From assembly GCA_035689345.1 (NCBI GenBank), contig DASSLR010000054.1:1-43025 (forward strand): DNA of 43,025 nt, given 5' to 3'. This document shows positions 15,402-22,047 of the stretch, piece by piece. A program made the translations under genes and the position numbers. Within the stretch, counting starts at the first letter, position 1. Each line of letters starts with the position of its first letter. The stretch comes from CF-118 sp035689345. Its GTDB lineage: Bacteria > Chloroflexota > Dormibacteria > Dormibacterales > Dormibacteraceae. Below the pieces are notes generated by a model that was not told the DNA's origin, ran no database searches, and was given only the letters and a program-made list of their open reading frames with translations.

Positions 15402-16297
15402 CCGCGCTTTCTCTTCCGCTCGGGCTTGGGCTGCTCACGCTCTTCCTTCGCGCGCGCCGCTTTGGCGGCCTTGACGCTCGCCTCGAGCGCGGCCATGAGG
15501 TCGAGCACGCGCGTCGGGCTCGGCGGCGCGCCCTGGGCTTCGATGGGCTTGCGCTGCTCGATGGCCTTGAGCACGCGTTCTCGGTGCTCGTCGGTGAAGC
15601 GCTCTGGCACGAACGGCCCGGCGAGGGCGTCGACCAGCATGCGCGCCATCTTCAACTCCTTCTCCGATGGCGGCGCGGCGGGTTCGGGCATCCAGAATTC
15701 GACAGGCTGAACTTCGTCTGCGTGGACCATCGTCGTCAGGAGCATCACCTCGTCGCCGAAGGGCCTGATCGCCGCCAGGTAGCGCCGCTGGCGCAGCGTG
15801 ATCCACGCGATCGCCATGCGGTCCGATTCGAGCATCGCGTCGCGCAGCAGCTGAAACGCGGTCACGGCGCCGCGGTCGGGCGCCACGTAATAGCGCGACT
15901 CGAAGTAGATCGGATCGACCGCCGACCTGTCGACGAACTGCTCGACGTCGATCGACCGGCTGCGCTCAGGCGCCAGCGCCTGCACCTCCTCGCGCGTGAG
16001 GCTCACGTATTGCCCTGGCGCGATCTCGAAGCCTTTGCGGATCTCTTCAAACGGAATCTCGGGCGCGGCCGGGACGTCAGCGGCAGGGCTCGGCGTCCAG
16101 GTGAACGGGGGCGATGGCGGCCCTGGCTCGTAGTCGAGCTGCGGCTCCGGGTCGGCCACACGGACGTGCCGGATACGCCGGCCGCTCGCATCGATCTCGC
16201 GGAACCGGACCACCTTCTTCCTCACCGCCGGGTAAAGGCGTACCGGAATGACGACGAGGCCGAACGACAGCGAGCCGGTCCACAGCGCGGTGGGCAT
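15398..16297 (-). CDS. ku: Ku protein of bacterial non-homologous end joining
   Basis: A 299-residue bacterial Ku homologue that would bind DNA double-strand ends as a homodimer and recruit a ligase. The start MPTALWTGSLSFGLVVIPVRL is diagnostic. The Ku core continues through EIRKGFEIAPGQYVSLT, SAVDPIYFESRYY and LLRDAMLESDRMAIAW. The C-terminal tail from about residue 270 is strongly basic (Lys/Arg-rich), typical of the DNA-binding tail of bacterial Ku. An in-frame extension upstream of 16297 runs into the HNH gene on the other strand and is not used. LigD is not in the window; the ligase fragment at the left edge is about 14 kb away. Confidence 0.94.
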   Translation of the reverse strand: MPTALWTGSLSFGLVVIPVRLYPAVRKKVVRFREIDASGRRIRHVRVADPEPQLDYEPGPPSPPFTWTPSPAADVPAAPEIPFEEIRKGFEIAPGQYVSLTREEVQALAPERSRSIDVEQFVDRSAVDPIYFESRYYVAPDRGAVTAFQLLRDAMLESDRMAIAWITLRQRRYLAAIRPFGDEVMLLTTMVHADEVQPVEFWMPEPAAPPSEKELKMARMLVDALAGPFVPERFTDEHRERVLKAIEQRKPIEAQGAPPSPTRVLDLMAALEASVKAAKAARAKEEREQPKPERKRKRG

Positions 16298-16331
16298 GGC
16301 GAGATGATGTACGCTGCGACGGGGCAAACGC

Positions 16332-16922
16332 ATGTTTGGTGGTCTGCCACTGGCTCCGAGCGTCCGCGCTTCCGTCGCCCGCCGCTGCGCCGGAATGTGT
16401 GAGAGGTGCAGGCTGAACTGGCCCTGGGCGCTGTACGTCTTTCGGCTGGACGAGGCCGGCCCGATACGGGTCGAGAATCTCACGGTCCTCTGCGGCGCAT
16501 GCTCCCTCGACCGGGCGGGCCCGTTCGCCGCGCTGGTGGGCGAGCGCACCTTCCGCGCGATCCGCCTGACAGCCAACAACCGCCGCGCCGCCGTCGAGCC
16601 GCTGACGCCGGGCCGGCGGCGAAAGCTGATCGCGGCGCGTGGCGGGGCTTGCGAGGCGTGCGGCATCCCGGGCACAGAGCGCGCGCTCCAGGTGCACCAC
16701 AAGCTGGCGGTGCTGCGCGGTGGTGATGACGGCCTCGACAACCTGATGGTCCTGTGCTTCGTGTGCCACCACCACCTGCAGCCCTGCGCAAGCGGATGCG
16801 GTGGATGGGCGAAGAAGCCGCGGACCCTCTGTCGGAAGTGCGTCACGCGCCGCTCGCTCGAGGAGCTGCTTCCGGACCTCTCCTGGGACGAGATCCAGGC
16901 GCGCTATTGGCGCAGTCAATGA
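16332..16922 (+). CDS. HNH-type zinc-finger protein with duplicated CxxC modules
   Basis: A 196-residue protein. The C-terminal half carries a plausible HNH nuclease fold: Cys107/Cys110 (CEAC), His122-His123 (LQVHHKL), Asn137 (LDNLMVL) and Cys142/Cys145 followed by HHH. A further CxxxC and CxxC set (Cys152, 156, 167, 170) follows. The N-terminal half repeats the outline (Cys23/Cys26, then Cys54/Cys57 in LTVLCGAC) but lacks the catalytic histidines, so it looks like a degenerate copy. It is divergent from ku with 34 bp between starts, which raises the possibility of a shared promoter and a link to DNA break metabolism. That link is inference only. Confidence 0.75.
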   Translation: MFGGLPLAPSVRASVARRCAGMCERCRLNWPWALYVFRLDEAGPIRVENLTVLCGACSLDRAGPFAALVGERTFRAIRLTANNRRAAVEPLTPGRRRKLIAARGGACEACGIPGTERALQVHHKLAVLRGGDDGLDNLMVLCFVCHHHLQPCASGCGGWAKKPRTLCRKCVTRRSLEELLPDLSWDEIQARYWRSQ

Positions 16923-16986
16923 CCGAGATCAAAAGAATCGATTGGCTCTATTGCACAGAGCTGCCTACTCTGGCGTTTATCCAGCG

Positions 16987-17235
16987 ATGGGCACCAACGA
17001 GGCGGTCCTGTACGGCGCCGACGAGTCGAGCGATTCCAGGGCGATGGCCGAGCTCCTGGACGAGCTGGGCGTGCGCTTCGAGTACCGCTGGGTGAACCGC
17101 GATTCGGCCGCGAGACGGGAGTGGGAGCAGCTGGACGGCGAGGACGTGCCGCTCCTGCGACTCGGCAACAACGCGATCGTCCGCGGCTTCGACCGCATCA
17201 AGGTCCAGCAGCTGTTCGGCTGGGTGGGCTGCTAG
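16987..17235 (+). CDS. Glutaredoxin-like protein lacking both catalytic cysteines
   Basis: An 82-residue thioredoxin-fold protein resembling small glutaredoxins/mycoredoxins. The strand-helix start VLYGADESSDSRAMAELLDE aligns with the usual xYG-xx-CPDC-xxA pattern, with Ser-Ser-Asp-Ser where CPxC is expected. The later cis-Pro strand (DVPLLRLGNNAIVRGFD) is intact. The only cysteine is the C-terminal residue. It therefore cannot work as a dithiol redoxin and may be a binding or adaptor protein, or a degenerate copy. TACTCT (16966-16971) with TTGGCT (16942-16947) is a possible promoter. A start further upstream would overlap the HNH gene and is not used. Confidence 0.72.
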   Translation: MGTNEAVLYGADESSDSRAMAELLDELGVRFEYRWVNRDSAARREWEQLDGEDVPLLRLGNNAIVRGFDRIKVQQLFGWVGC

Positions 17236-17245
17236 CTCGTTGAGG

Positions 17246-17298
17246 CCTCTCCCCGCAGGGGAGAGGGTGGGGTGAGGGCCGCCTCCAATCCGGCGGCC
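17246..17298. repeat. Two adjacent hairpins, REP-like element
   Basis: CCTCTCCCC/GGGGAGAGG with loop GCA (17246-17266) is followed by a GTGGGGTGAGGG tail. This sequence type is seen scattered between genes in many bacterial genomes. A second hairpin, GGCCGCC/GGCGGCC with an 8-nt loop, occupies 17277-17298. Neither has a T-run, so factor-independent termination is unlikely, but they may protect the 3' end of the glutaredoxin-like mRNA or separate it from the RiPP operon. Confidence 0.55.
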
Positions 17299-17304
17299 GA
17301 AGTT

Positions 17305-17340
17305 TGAGACCCGATCTGAGACTGGCTTTGAGACAGGCTT
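17305..17340 (+). promoter_or_regulatory. Three direct TGAGAC repeats at exact 12-bp spacing upstream of the RiPP operon
   Basis: TGAGAC occurs at 17305, 17317 and 17329. Units two and three (TGAGACTGGCTT, TGAGACAGGCTT) differ at one base. They cover the region where the -35 of the RiPP operon should lie. A possible -10 (GATAGT, 17346-17351) is 7 nt before the first ATG. Direct repeats at this position suggest binding of an oligomeric activator or repressor; no regulator gene is in the cluster. Confidence 0.5.
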
Positions 17341-17358
17341 TCGCGGATAGTTCGCGCC

Positions 17359-18120
17359 ATGCCGGTCGCTCTACTACGGCCCTCGCCCGCGTGGACGCTT
17401 TCCGAGCAAGAGGGCGGCATCCTGGTCAGCGGCGGCGGCGACGCGAACTACCTGGTCGAGGCGCCGTCACCCGAGGTGATCGCCGAGGTGGTTGGCGCAT
17501 GGCGTGGCGCTTCCATCGACCGGGCGTCGCTGTCAGCGGGAGCCAGGCGCGTGCTGGACGTGCTGGTGAGCGCCCGGGTCGTCGACCTCGAGCTCGAGGC
17601 GCCTGACCGGAAAGTAGGCGTCCGCTTTGTGGGAGCGCCCAACCACGCGCTCACGGCGCAGCTCGACCCGACCTCGGAGTGGGATCTGCTGGTCGTGATC
17701 CGCACCAACGGCCGGCTCTCCGAGCTGACGGACGAGGCCTTCACTGCGCTCGACCGTCCGCACATGCTGGTCGACCTCGCCTACAACCATGTCGCCTCGT
17801 TCGGGCCGCTGGTGATTCCCGGCGAGACCGCCTGTCTTTCGTGCCTGGCGGGCCGCGTGGCGGCCAACTGGGGAGACGCCGCGCCGCCGGCGCGCCCGGC
17901 GATGACCGACCGTCTGGAGCTGGTCGCGTCACTGATCGCGCTGCACGTCGAGCAGGCATTCGAGGGTCGCTCGCAACTGATCAACCAGACGCTTGCCTAC
18001 GACTTCGAAGAGCACGACGTCAAGCGCAACCGCCTTTACAAGCTGCCCTACTGCGCTCGGTGCGGCGACAGCGAGCAGACCGACGGCCGGCTCGCGCTTC
18101 CGTGGGAGGCCGCCAGGTGA
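17359..18120 (+). CDS. TOMM cyclodehydratase partner, E1-like (ThiF-related) RiPP-recognition protein
   Basis: A 253-residue protein of the bacteriocin-biosynthesis cyclodehydratase type. It would bind the leader of the precursor and present it to the YcaO enzyme. Residues 1-80 look like a winged-helix RiPP recognition element. Residues 85-175 match the reduced E1-like domain (WDLLVVIRTNGRLSELTD, then GPLVIPGETACLSCLAGR). The structural zinc site is complete: Cys159/Cys162 and Cys232/Cys235 (YCARCGDSE). It is the first gene of a five-gene operon and overlaps the next start by 4 bp (GTGA). The start is ATG 17359, 7 nt after a -10-like hexamer. Confidence 0.87.
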   Translation: MPVALLRPSPAWTLSEQEGGILVSGGGDANYLVEAPSPEVIAEVVGAWRGASIDRASLSAGARRVLDVLVSARVVDLELEAPDRKVGVRFVGAPNHALTAQLDPTSEWDLLVVIRTNGRLSELTDEAFTALDRPHMLVDLAYNHVASFGPLVIPGETACLSCLAGRVAANWGDAAPPARPAMTDRLELVASLIALHVEQAFEGRSQLINQTLAYDFEEHDVKRNRLYKLPYCARCGDSEQTDGRLALPWEAAR

Positions 18121-18683
18121 TCCGCCTCGTCCATCAGTTCGACCCGCCGGCACGACACGCTTCGGTCGCCACGGCAACCTGCTCCAGCTGCAGCAGCTGC
18201 TGTTGCTGCTGCTGCGTCGTGTCCAGCGTCGCGATGGCCACGTTTGCGGCGGTCAACATGTCCGCGTCGGCCAGGCGTCATGAGAAGCAGCCTGGCTGGT
18301 ACCTCATTCGGTGGATCGTCGTCCTCAGCCTGGCCGTCGTGTTGCTGCCGGTCATCGGAGCCTCGCTGGCCCTTGCGTCCATCTCTATATCCAGCAGCGG
18401 CGGATTCCTGGCCTGGCCGCTCGTGGGCATCGCCATCCTCGGCGCCGTCTTCGCCGCGTTTTACAAATCGACGGGGGAGCGGCATCCCCTGTTCGCCGGC
18501 TTCGCCACAGTGGCAGCCGGGCTGGTGCTCTCGACTGCCGAAGGGTTGGCGATTCTCAACGTGCCCGCATCCACTGGCGACGTGTTGCCCGGTGTGCAGC
18601 TCGTCGTGTACATGCTTCTCGTGGTTCTCGGAGCGGTCGTCGCGGTGTGGGTGGGGAGGCGGGTGAGATGGCCGCAGCGCTAG
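18117..18683 (+). CDS. Candidate RiPP precursor 1: poly-Cys core fused to a four-helix membrane domain
   Basis: A 188-residue protein with a GTG start at 18117. Residues 2-21 form a leader-like segment (RLVHQFDPPARHASVATAT). Residues 22-33 are a core with eight cysteines: Cys22, Cys25 and Cys28-33, with paired serines between. Residues 34-65 are a polar linker ending in basic residues. Helices follow at about 66-88, 98-116, 125-147 and 160-180, and the tail is GRRVRWPQR. Cys/Ser-rich cores followed by Val-Val resemble SagA of streptolysin S, in which the YcaO complex converts Cys/Ser to azoles. Basic residues before helix 1 and after helix 4 put both ends in the cytoplasm, where the synthetase works. 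The fusion to a membrane domain is not a normal precursor layout. It shares the same length and motifs with the next gene. Confidence 0.8.
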   Translation: MIRLVHQFDPPARHASVATATCSSCSSCCCCCCVVSSVAMATFAAVNMSASARRHEKQPGWYLIRWIVVLSLAVVLLPVIGASLALASISISSSGGFLAWPLVGIAILGAVFAAFYKSTGERHPLFAGFATVAAGLVLSTAEGLAILNVPASTGDVLPGVQLVVYMLLVVLGAVVAVWVGRRVRWPQR

Positions 18684-19234
18684 TCCGCCTGGTCGATCAG
18701 TTCGACCCGCCTGAGCGCCGAGCCACGGTGGCCACAGCGACGTGCTGCTGCTGCTGTTGTTGCTGCTGCGTCGTGTCGATGGTCGGAACCACTACGTTCA
18801 CGGCGATCAACCTGCCCGCATCAGCGAAAGCTCATGGCCAGCAGTCGGCGACCGGACGTGCGGTTGGCGCGGGTTTCGCTCTGTGCATCTTTCTCCCGGT
18901 CATCGGGATTCCGCTGTCCCTCGCCTTGCTGACCGGCAACAACGCGACGGGGACCGGAGGCATCGTCCTCTTCTGCCTCATCGCCCTTCTGATACTCGGC
19001 GGCATCCTCAGCGCCCTGTACTCGTCGACCGGCGAGAAGCATCCGGTAATCGCCGGGTCTGCCATCGCCGCGGTCGGGGCGGCGGTCTCGGTCGGGGAAG
19101 GCCTCTTCGTGATCTGGGGCCTTTTCACAAGCGCGGGCGGTCTATTCGTCCTCATCGTGTACGTGATCCTTCTGGCCGGCGGAGTCGCCATCGCCGTGAA
19201 TCTCGGCGATCGAGTCAGGTGGCCGCGCTACTAG
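18668..19234 (+). CDS. Candidate RiPP precursor 2: nine consecutive Cys fused to a four-helix membrane domain
   Basis: A 188-residue paralogue of the preceding gene. The leader (residues 6-25) shares 15 of 20 positions with precursor 1, including QFDPP and VATAT. The core is nine cysteines in a row (26-34), encoded by TGC and TGT codons, followed by VVS. The membrane domain keeps LPVIG in helix 1, the YxSTGExHP loop between helices 2 and 3, and the RVRWP tail. The start is ATG 18668, which overlaps the upstream gene by 16 bp and follows GGGGAGG (18653-18659). The downstream YcaO start overlaps this gene by the same 16 bp in similar sequence, which indicates tandem duplication that included the coupling junction. 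Alternative reading: a metal-binding membrane protein that is not modified. Confidence 0.8.
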   Translation: MAAALVRLVDQFDPPERRATVATATCCCCCCCCCVVSMVGTTTFTAINLPASAKAHGQQSATGRAVGAGFALCIFLPVIGIPLSLALLTGNNATGTGGIVLFCLIALLILGGILSALYSSTGEKHPVIAGSAIAAVGAAVSVGEGLFVIWGLFTSAGGLFVLIVYVILLAGGVAIAVNLGDRVRWPRY

Positions 19235-20445
19235 CCGACACGCTTCTCGCGGGCGCCGCCAACAACCGGCACGGCGTCGTGCTCGCGTGTCAGACCGTGC
19301 CGATCGCGCGGGCCGACGCTCCTGGGATCCACCATGCGGTGGTGCCCGGAAGCCGCACCGACAACTGGCCGGCGGCAGCGGGTGGCGTGGGGCGGACCAG
19401 GGCGTCCGCCGAAAACGCCGCGATCGGCGAGGCGCTGGAGCGCTACTCCGCCGCGGTTTGCAAGCTCGAGTACGCCGGCGCGCAGGGTCCGTCGATTCGT
19501 CTCGAGGATTTCGCGCTCTTCAGTGAGCAGCAGCGGAGCGCGCGCGACTTTCCGTTCCACGACCTCTATACCGGCGTGCTCCGCTTCGCACGAGTTCATT
19601 CCCTGCGGGACAACGCAGCGTGGTGGGTTCCGGCCGCGCTCGTGGGCATTACGGACCATCCGGCCATCTCCACGTCGAACGGGCTTGCCACCGCCGCCAG
19701 TCCCGCGATGGCCCTCCTGCGCGGGCTGCAGGAGCTCATCGAGCGCGACGCGTTCATGGTCTCGTGGCTGCACTCCGTGCGCGGCCGACTCGTGCCGATG
19801 GACTCGACATACACGGAGGCGGTTTCGGAGCGCGGGGGAGAGGTGAAGTGCGTCGACGCGACTCCTGCGTACAGCCCCTGGCCGGTCGCGGTGGTCGGCG
19901 GCAACCTTCCATATCGCGGAAGGCCGCGCTACGCGCTCGGCGCCGCGTGCCGTGAGTCCTGGGCCGCGGCGGTGGAAAAGGCCTATCTCGAGTGGGCGCA
20001 GGGCACGGTTTTCGTCAGCGCCTACCTCGCCGCGCACGCCGGCCTGAAATATCGAGATGCCCGCGATGTGCGCAGTTTTCAGGACCACGCCGCCTACTAC
20101 AGCGTGCGGTCCGATGAGTGGAATCGTGTTCCGCTGTTCCAAGGTGCCGAGGCGCCTCCTCCTGCGGACGCGACGACAGATGGCGTATGGGAGACCCTGC
20201 GGCACGGAGTCGAGGCGCTGCACGACGCAGGAGTTCGCGTGCTCTACCGCGACCTCACGTCCGTGGATCTGCGGCAGCTCGGCCTGTGGACCGTGCGTGT
20301 CCTTTCACCGGAGCTGACGCCGCTGCACTTTCACGAACCCTGGGCGTTCCTCGGTGGCCGGACGGCCGACGTCGCCTGGCGTTATCCATGGGTGGATCGC
20401 TCGCGACTGCGCTTCCCCAATCCGCTGCCACACCCGCTGGGCTGA
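19219..20445 (+). CDS. YcaO-domain azoline-forming cyclodehydratase
   Basis: A 408-residue YcaO protein that would use ATP to activate backbone amides and cyclise Cys/Ser/Thr to azolines. ATP/Mg-binding motifs are present: GRTRASAENAAIGEALERYS (Glu71, Glu74 and Arg75 inside it) and GLQELIERDAF (Glu172, Glu175, Arg176). The C-terminus NPLPHPLG resembles the proline-rich PxPxP end of azoline-forming YcaO enzymes. GTG 19219 is the preferred start; it overlaps the precursor-2 gene by 16 bp and gives MAALLADTLLAG. It sits between the precursors and the dehydrogenase in one operon. A stand-alone YcaO with a separate E1-like partner is a known arrangement in TOMM clusters. Confidence 0.92.
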   Translation: MAALLADTLLAGAANNRHGVVLACQTVPIARADAPGIHHAVVPGSRTDNWPAAAGGVGRTRASAENAAIGEALERYSAAVCKLEYAGAQGPSIRLEDFALFSEQQRSARDFPFHDLYTGVLRFARVHSLRDNAAWWVPAALVGITDHPAISTSNGLATAASPAMALLRGLQELIERDAFMVSWLHSVRGRLVPMDSTYTEAVSERGGEVKCVDATPAYSPWPVAVVGGNLPYRGRPRYALGAACRESWAAAVEKAYLEWAQGTVFVSAYLAAHAGLKYRDARDVRSFQDHAAYYSVRSDEWNRVPLFQGAEAPPPADATTDGVWETLRHGVEALHDAGVRVLYRDLTSVDLRQLGLWTVRVLSPELTPLHFHEPWAFLGGRTADVAWRYPWVDRSRLRFPNPLPHPLG

Positions 20446-20446
20446 G

Positions 20447-21172
20447 ATGGCCCGCACCGACGACGTCGAGCTGTTCGAGCTCTTCTGGGAGAACTCGAAA
20501 CTGAACCCGGTCACCATCGCCGAGTTCGGCAGGCGAATCAATGCGTTCGCCGCCGACGGCCGGCCCGACACCTCGCTCGACGAGTCTGCCGCGGATGTTC
20601 AGCTCGAGTCGCCGCGCGACGCCCTGCAAAAGCTGATGTTCACGCGCAGGAGCGTGCGTTCGTGGTCGTCCCGGCCGGTTTCGATGAAGCAGCTTGGCGC
20701 TTTGATGGCGGCGTTCGCGAAATCGCAGACCGGCATGCGCGCATACCCATCAGCCGGCGCGACGTACGCGGTCGAGGTGTACTGCCTGCTCAATCAGGTG
20801 GAGGGCGAGCTGCGCGGGAAGGTCGTTCGTTACCACGCCGACAACCACAGCCTTTCGGTGGTCGGCGTCGCACCGAGCGATGAGGAGATCCGCGACCTGA
20901 TCAACCTCGAGGGCGCCGCCGGCGCGCCTCCGCTGGTCTTCGTGATCGCGCTGATCGCGGAGCGGACGACGGCCAAGTACGGCGAGCGTGGGGGCCGCTT
21001 CGCCCTCATCGAGGCGGGGCAGGCCCTGCAGAACCTGGCGCTGCGCATCGAGGCGGAGGGTCTGGCGGGCGTCGAGCTCGGCGGACTGCTGGACGACCGG
21101 GTGCGGGCGCTGCTCAAGCTCGACCGGAAGGCGAAGATCGCGCTGGGCTACGCGTGCGGTCACCCCGCGTGA
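20447..21172 (+). CDS. SagB-type FMN dehydrogenase (azoline oxidase)
   Basis: A 241-residue nitroreductase-fold FMN enzyme of the SagB group, which oxidises azolines to aromatic azoles. It has FTRRSVRSWS (FMN phosphate contact, residues 65-74), the RAYPSAGATYAVEVY segment (98-112) and Lys177-Tyr178 in TTAKYGERGGRFALIEAGQ. A Lys-Tyr motif is known to be needed in azoline dehydrogenases of TOMM clusters. The N-terminal LFWENSKLNP also fits the SagB pattern. It starts 1 bp after the YcaO stop and is the last gene of the operon. Its end overlaps the convergent adenosine deaminase by 13 bp. Its presence predicts thiazoles/oxazoles rather than only azolines. Confidence 0.92.
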   Translation: MARTDDVELFELFWENSKLNPVTIAEFGRRINAFAADGRPDTSLDESAADVQLESPRDALQKLMFTRRSVRSWSSRPVSMKQLGALMAAFAKSQTGMRAYPSAGATYAVEVYCLLNQVEGELRGKVVRYHADNHSLSVVGVAPSDEEIRDLINLEGAAGAPPLVFVIALIAERTTAKYGERGGRFALIEAGQALQNLALRIEAEGLAGVELGGLLDDRVRALLKLDRKAKIALGYACGHPA

Positions 21173-22041
21173 CGAGCGAATCGATATTTCCATGAGTTCT
21201 CGATCAGGGCTGAGCGGCTGAAGCCGAAGTCCTTCTCGGCGACATCGAGCTCGCGGGTGAGAGTCGTGTCGACCATCGCAGGGTCGTCTGAATTGACCGT
21301 CAGGGCGATGCCGTGTTCGGCCAGCACCCGATAGTCAGGCTTCAGCCCGACGCGTGCGTTGCTCGAAGGGCAGACACAGAGGCAGACGCCGCGGTCCGCC
21401 AGCAACCGCATCAGGTCCTCGTCGCGTGCCGCCGCCACGCCGTGTGCGATGCGCGTCGCGCCCAGCACGTCAACGGCCTCGCGCACGACTTCGGGTCCGC
21501 CGACCTGGCCGGCGTGAGGCATGAACCCGAGCCCGGCCTTGCGCGCGCGTGCGATCAATGGCTTCAGGTCGACGGCTGAAACCCACTCATCGCCGACCAG
21601 TCCGAGCCCGACCACTCCCTCCGTATCGAGCGCGAGGTCGATCGCCCAGTCGTTCTCATCGCCGCCCCGCACGAGCTCGAACAGCCACGCGATCTCGACT
21701 CCGAACTGGCTTCGGGCGCGATCTCGGCCTGCCGCCATGCCGGCCGTCCAGTCAGCCCCCTCGTGCAGCGAAGGGTTGATGCTGATTTCGGCGTAGGCGA
21801 TGCCCTGTTCGCGCATCGAGGCGGCGTGCTCGAGGATCACCCTCTCGAAGTCCTCGGCCGTGACCATGCTTCGGGCGACGGGAAAGTAGATCTCGAAGAA
21901 GCCGGGGAGATCCGAGTAACGGTAAGGCGGGGGTGGCCGCAGGCCGTTGGCCGCGGCCAGCTCGACGGCGGTCTCGTAGCGCACGGTCCCTTCGAGATGT
22001 ACGTGTAATTCGGCTAGTTTCAAGGGTCTAGCAACTAGCAT
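21160..22041 (-). CDS. Adenosine deaminase-family purine deaminase
   Basis: A 293-residue TIM-barrel deaminase of the adenosine/adenine deaminase family. The metal and catalytic residues are visible: HVHLEG near the N-terminus, HAGQVGG, IAHGVAA and the Asp pair in NSDDPAM. Length is slightly short but complete. The start is ATG 22041 (MLVARPLKLAELHVHLEG), because longer in-frame versions would overlap the divergent membrane nuclease gene. Adenosine is the default substrate, but small bacterial members also include adenine and other nucleoside deaminases, so specificity is open. It would act in purine salvage. Confidence 0.9.
   Translation of the reverse strand: MLVARPLKLAELHVHLEGTVRYETAVELAAANGLRPPPPYRYSDLPGFFEIYFPVARSMVTAEDFERVILEHAASMREQGIAYAEISINPSLHEGADWTAGMAAGRDRARSQFGVEIAWLFELVRGGDENDWAIDLALDTEGVVGLGLVGDEWVSAVDLKPLIARARKAGLGFMPHAGQVGGPEVVREAVDVLGATRIAHGVAAARDEDLMRLLADRGVCLCVCPSSNARVGLKPDYRVLAEHGIALTVNSDDPAMVDTTLTRELDVAEKDFGFSRSALIENSWKYRFARHAG
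22036..22041 (+). promoter_or_regulatory. -10 element of the membrane nuclease gene, leaderless start
   Basis: TAGCAT ends exactly 6 nt before the ATG at 22048 and overlaps the start codon of the divergent deaminase. A transcript from it would begin at the ATG. Confidence 0.45.
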
Positions 22042-22047
22042 CGCCGC

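Noticed and set aside
16298..16846. Longer N-terminus for Ku
   Set aside because: It overlaps the HNH gene on the opposite strand, and MPTALWTGSLSFG at 16297 is the conserved Ku start.
17246..17266. Factor-independent terminator after the glutaredoxin-like gene
   Set aside because: A strong stem is present but no T-run follows; the sequence looks like a dispersed REP-type element.
17305..17340. CRISPR-like repeat array
   Set aside because: Units are only 12 bp with no spacers and no cas genes; the position over a promoter favours a regulator site.
18180..18769. Poly-Cys stretches as a mere TGC microsatellite or translation artefact
   Set aside because: Leader, linker and membrane parts are conserved between the two paralogues, codons vary (TGC, TGT, AGC, TCC), and the genes lie between an E1-like partner and YcaO with coupled starts.
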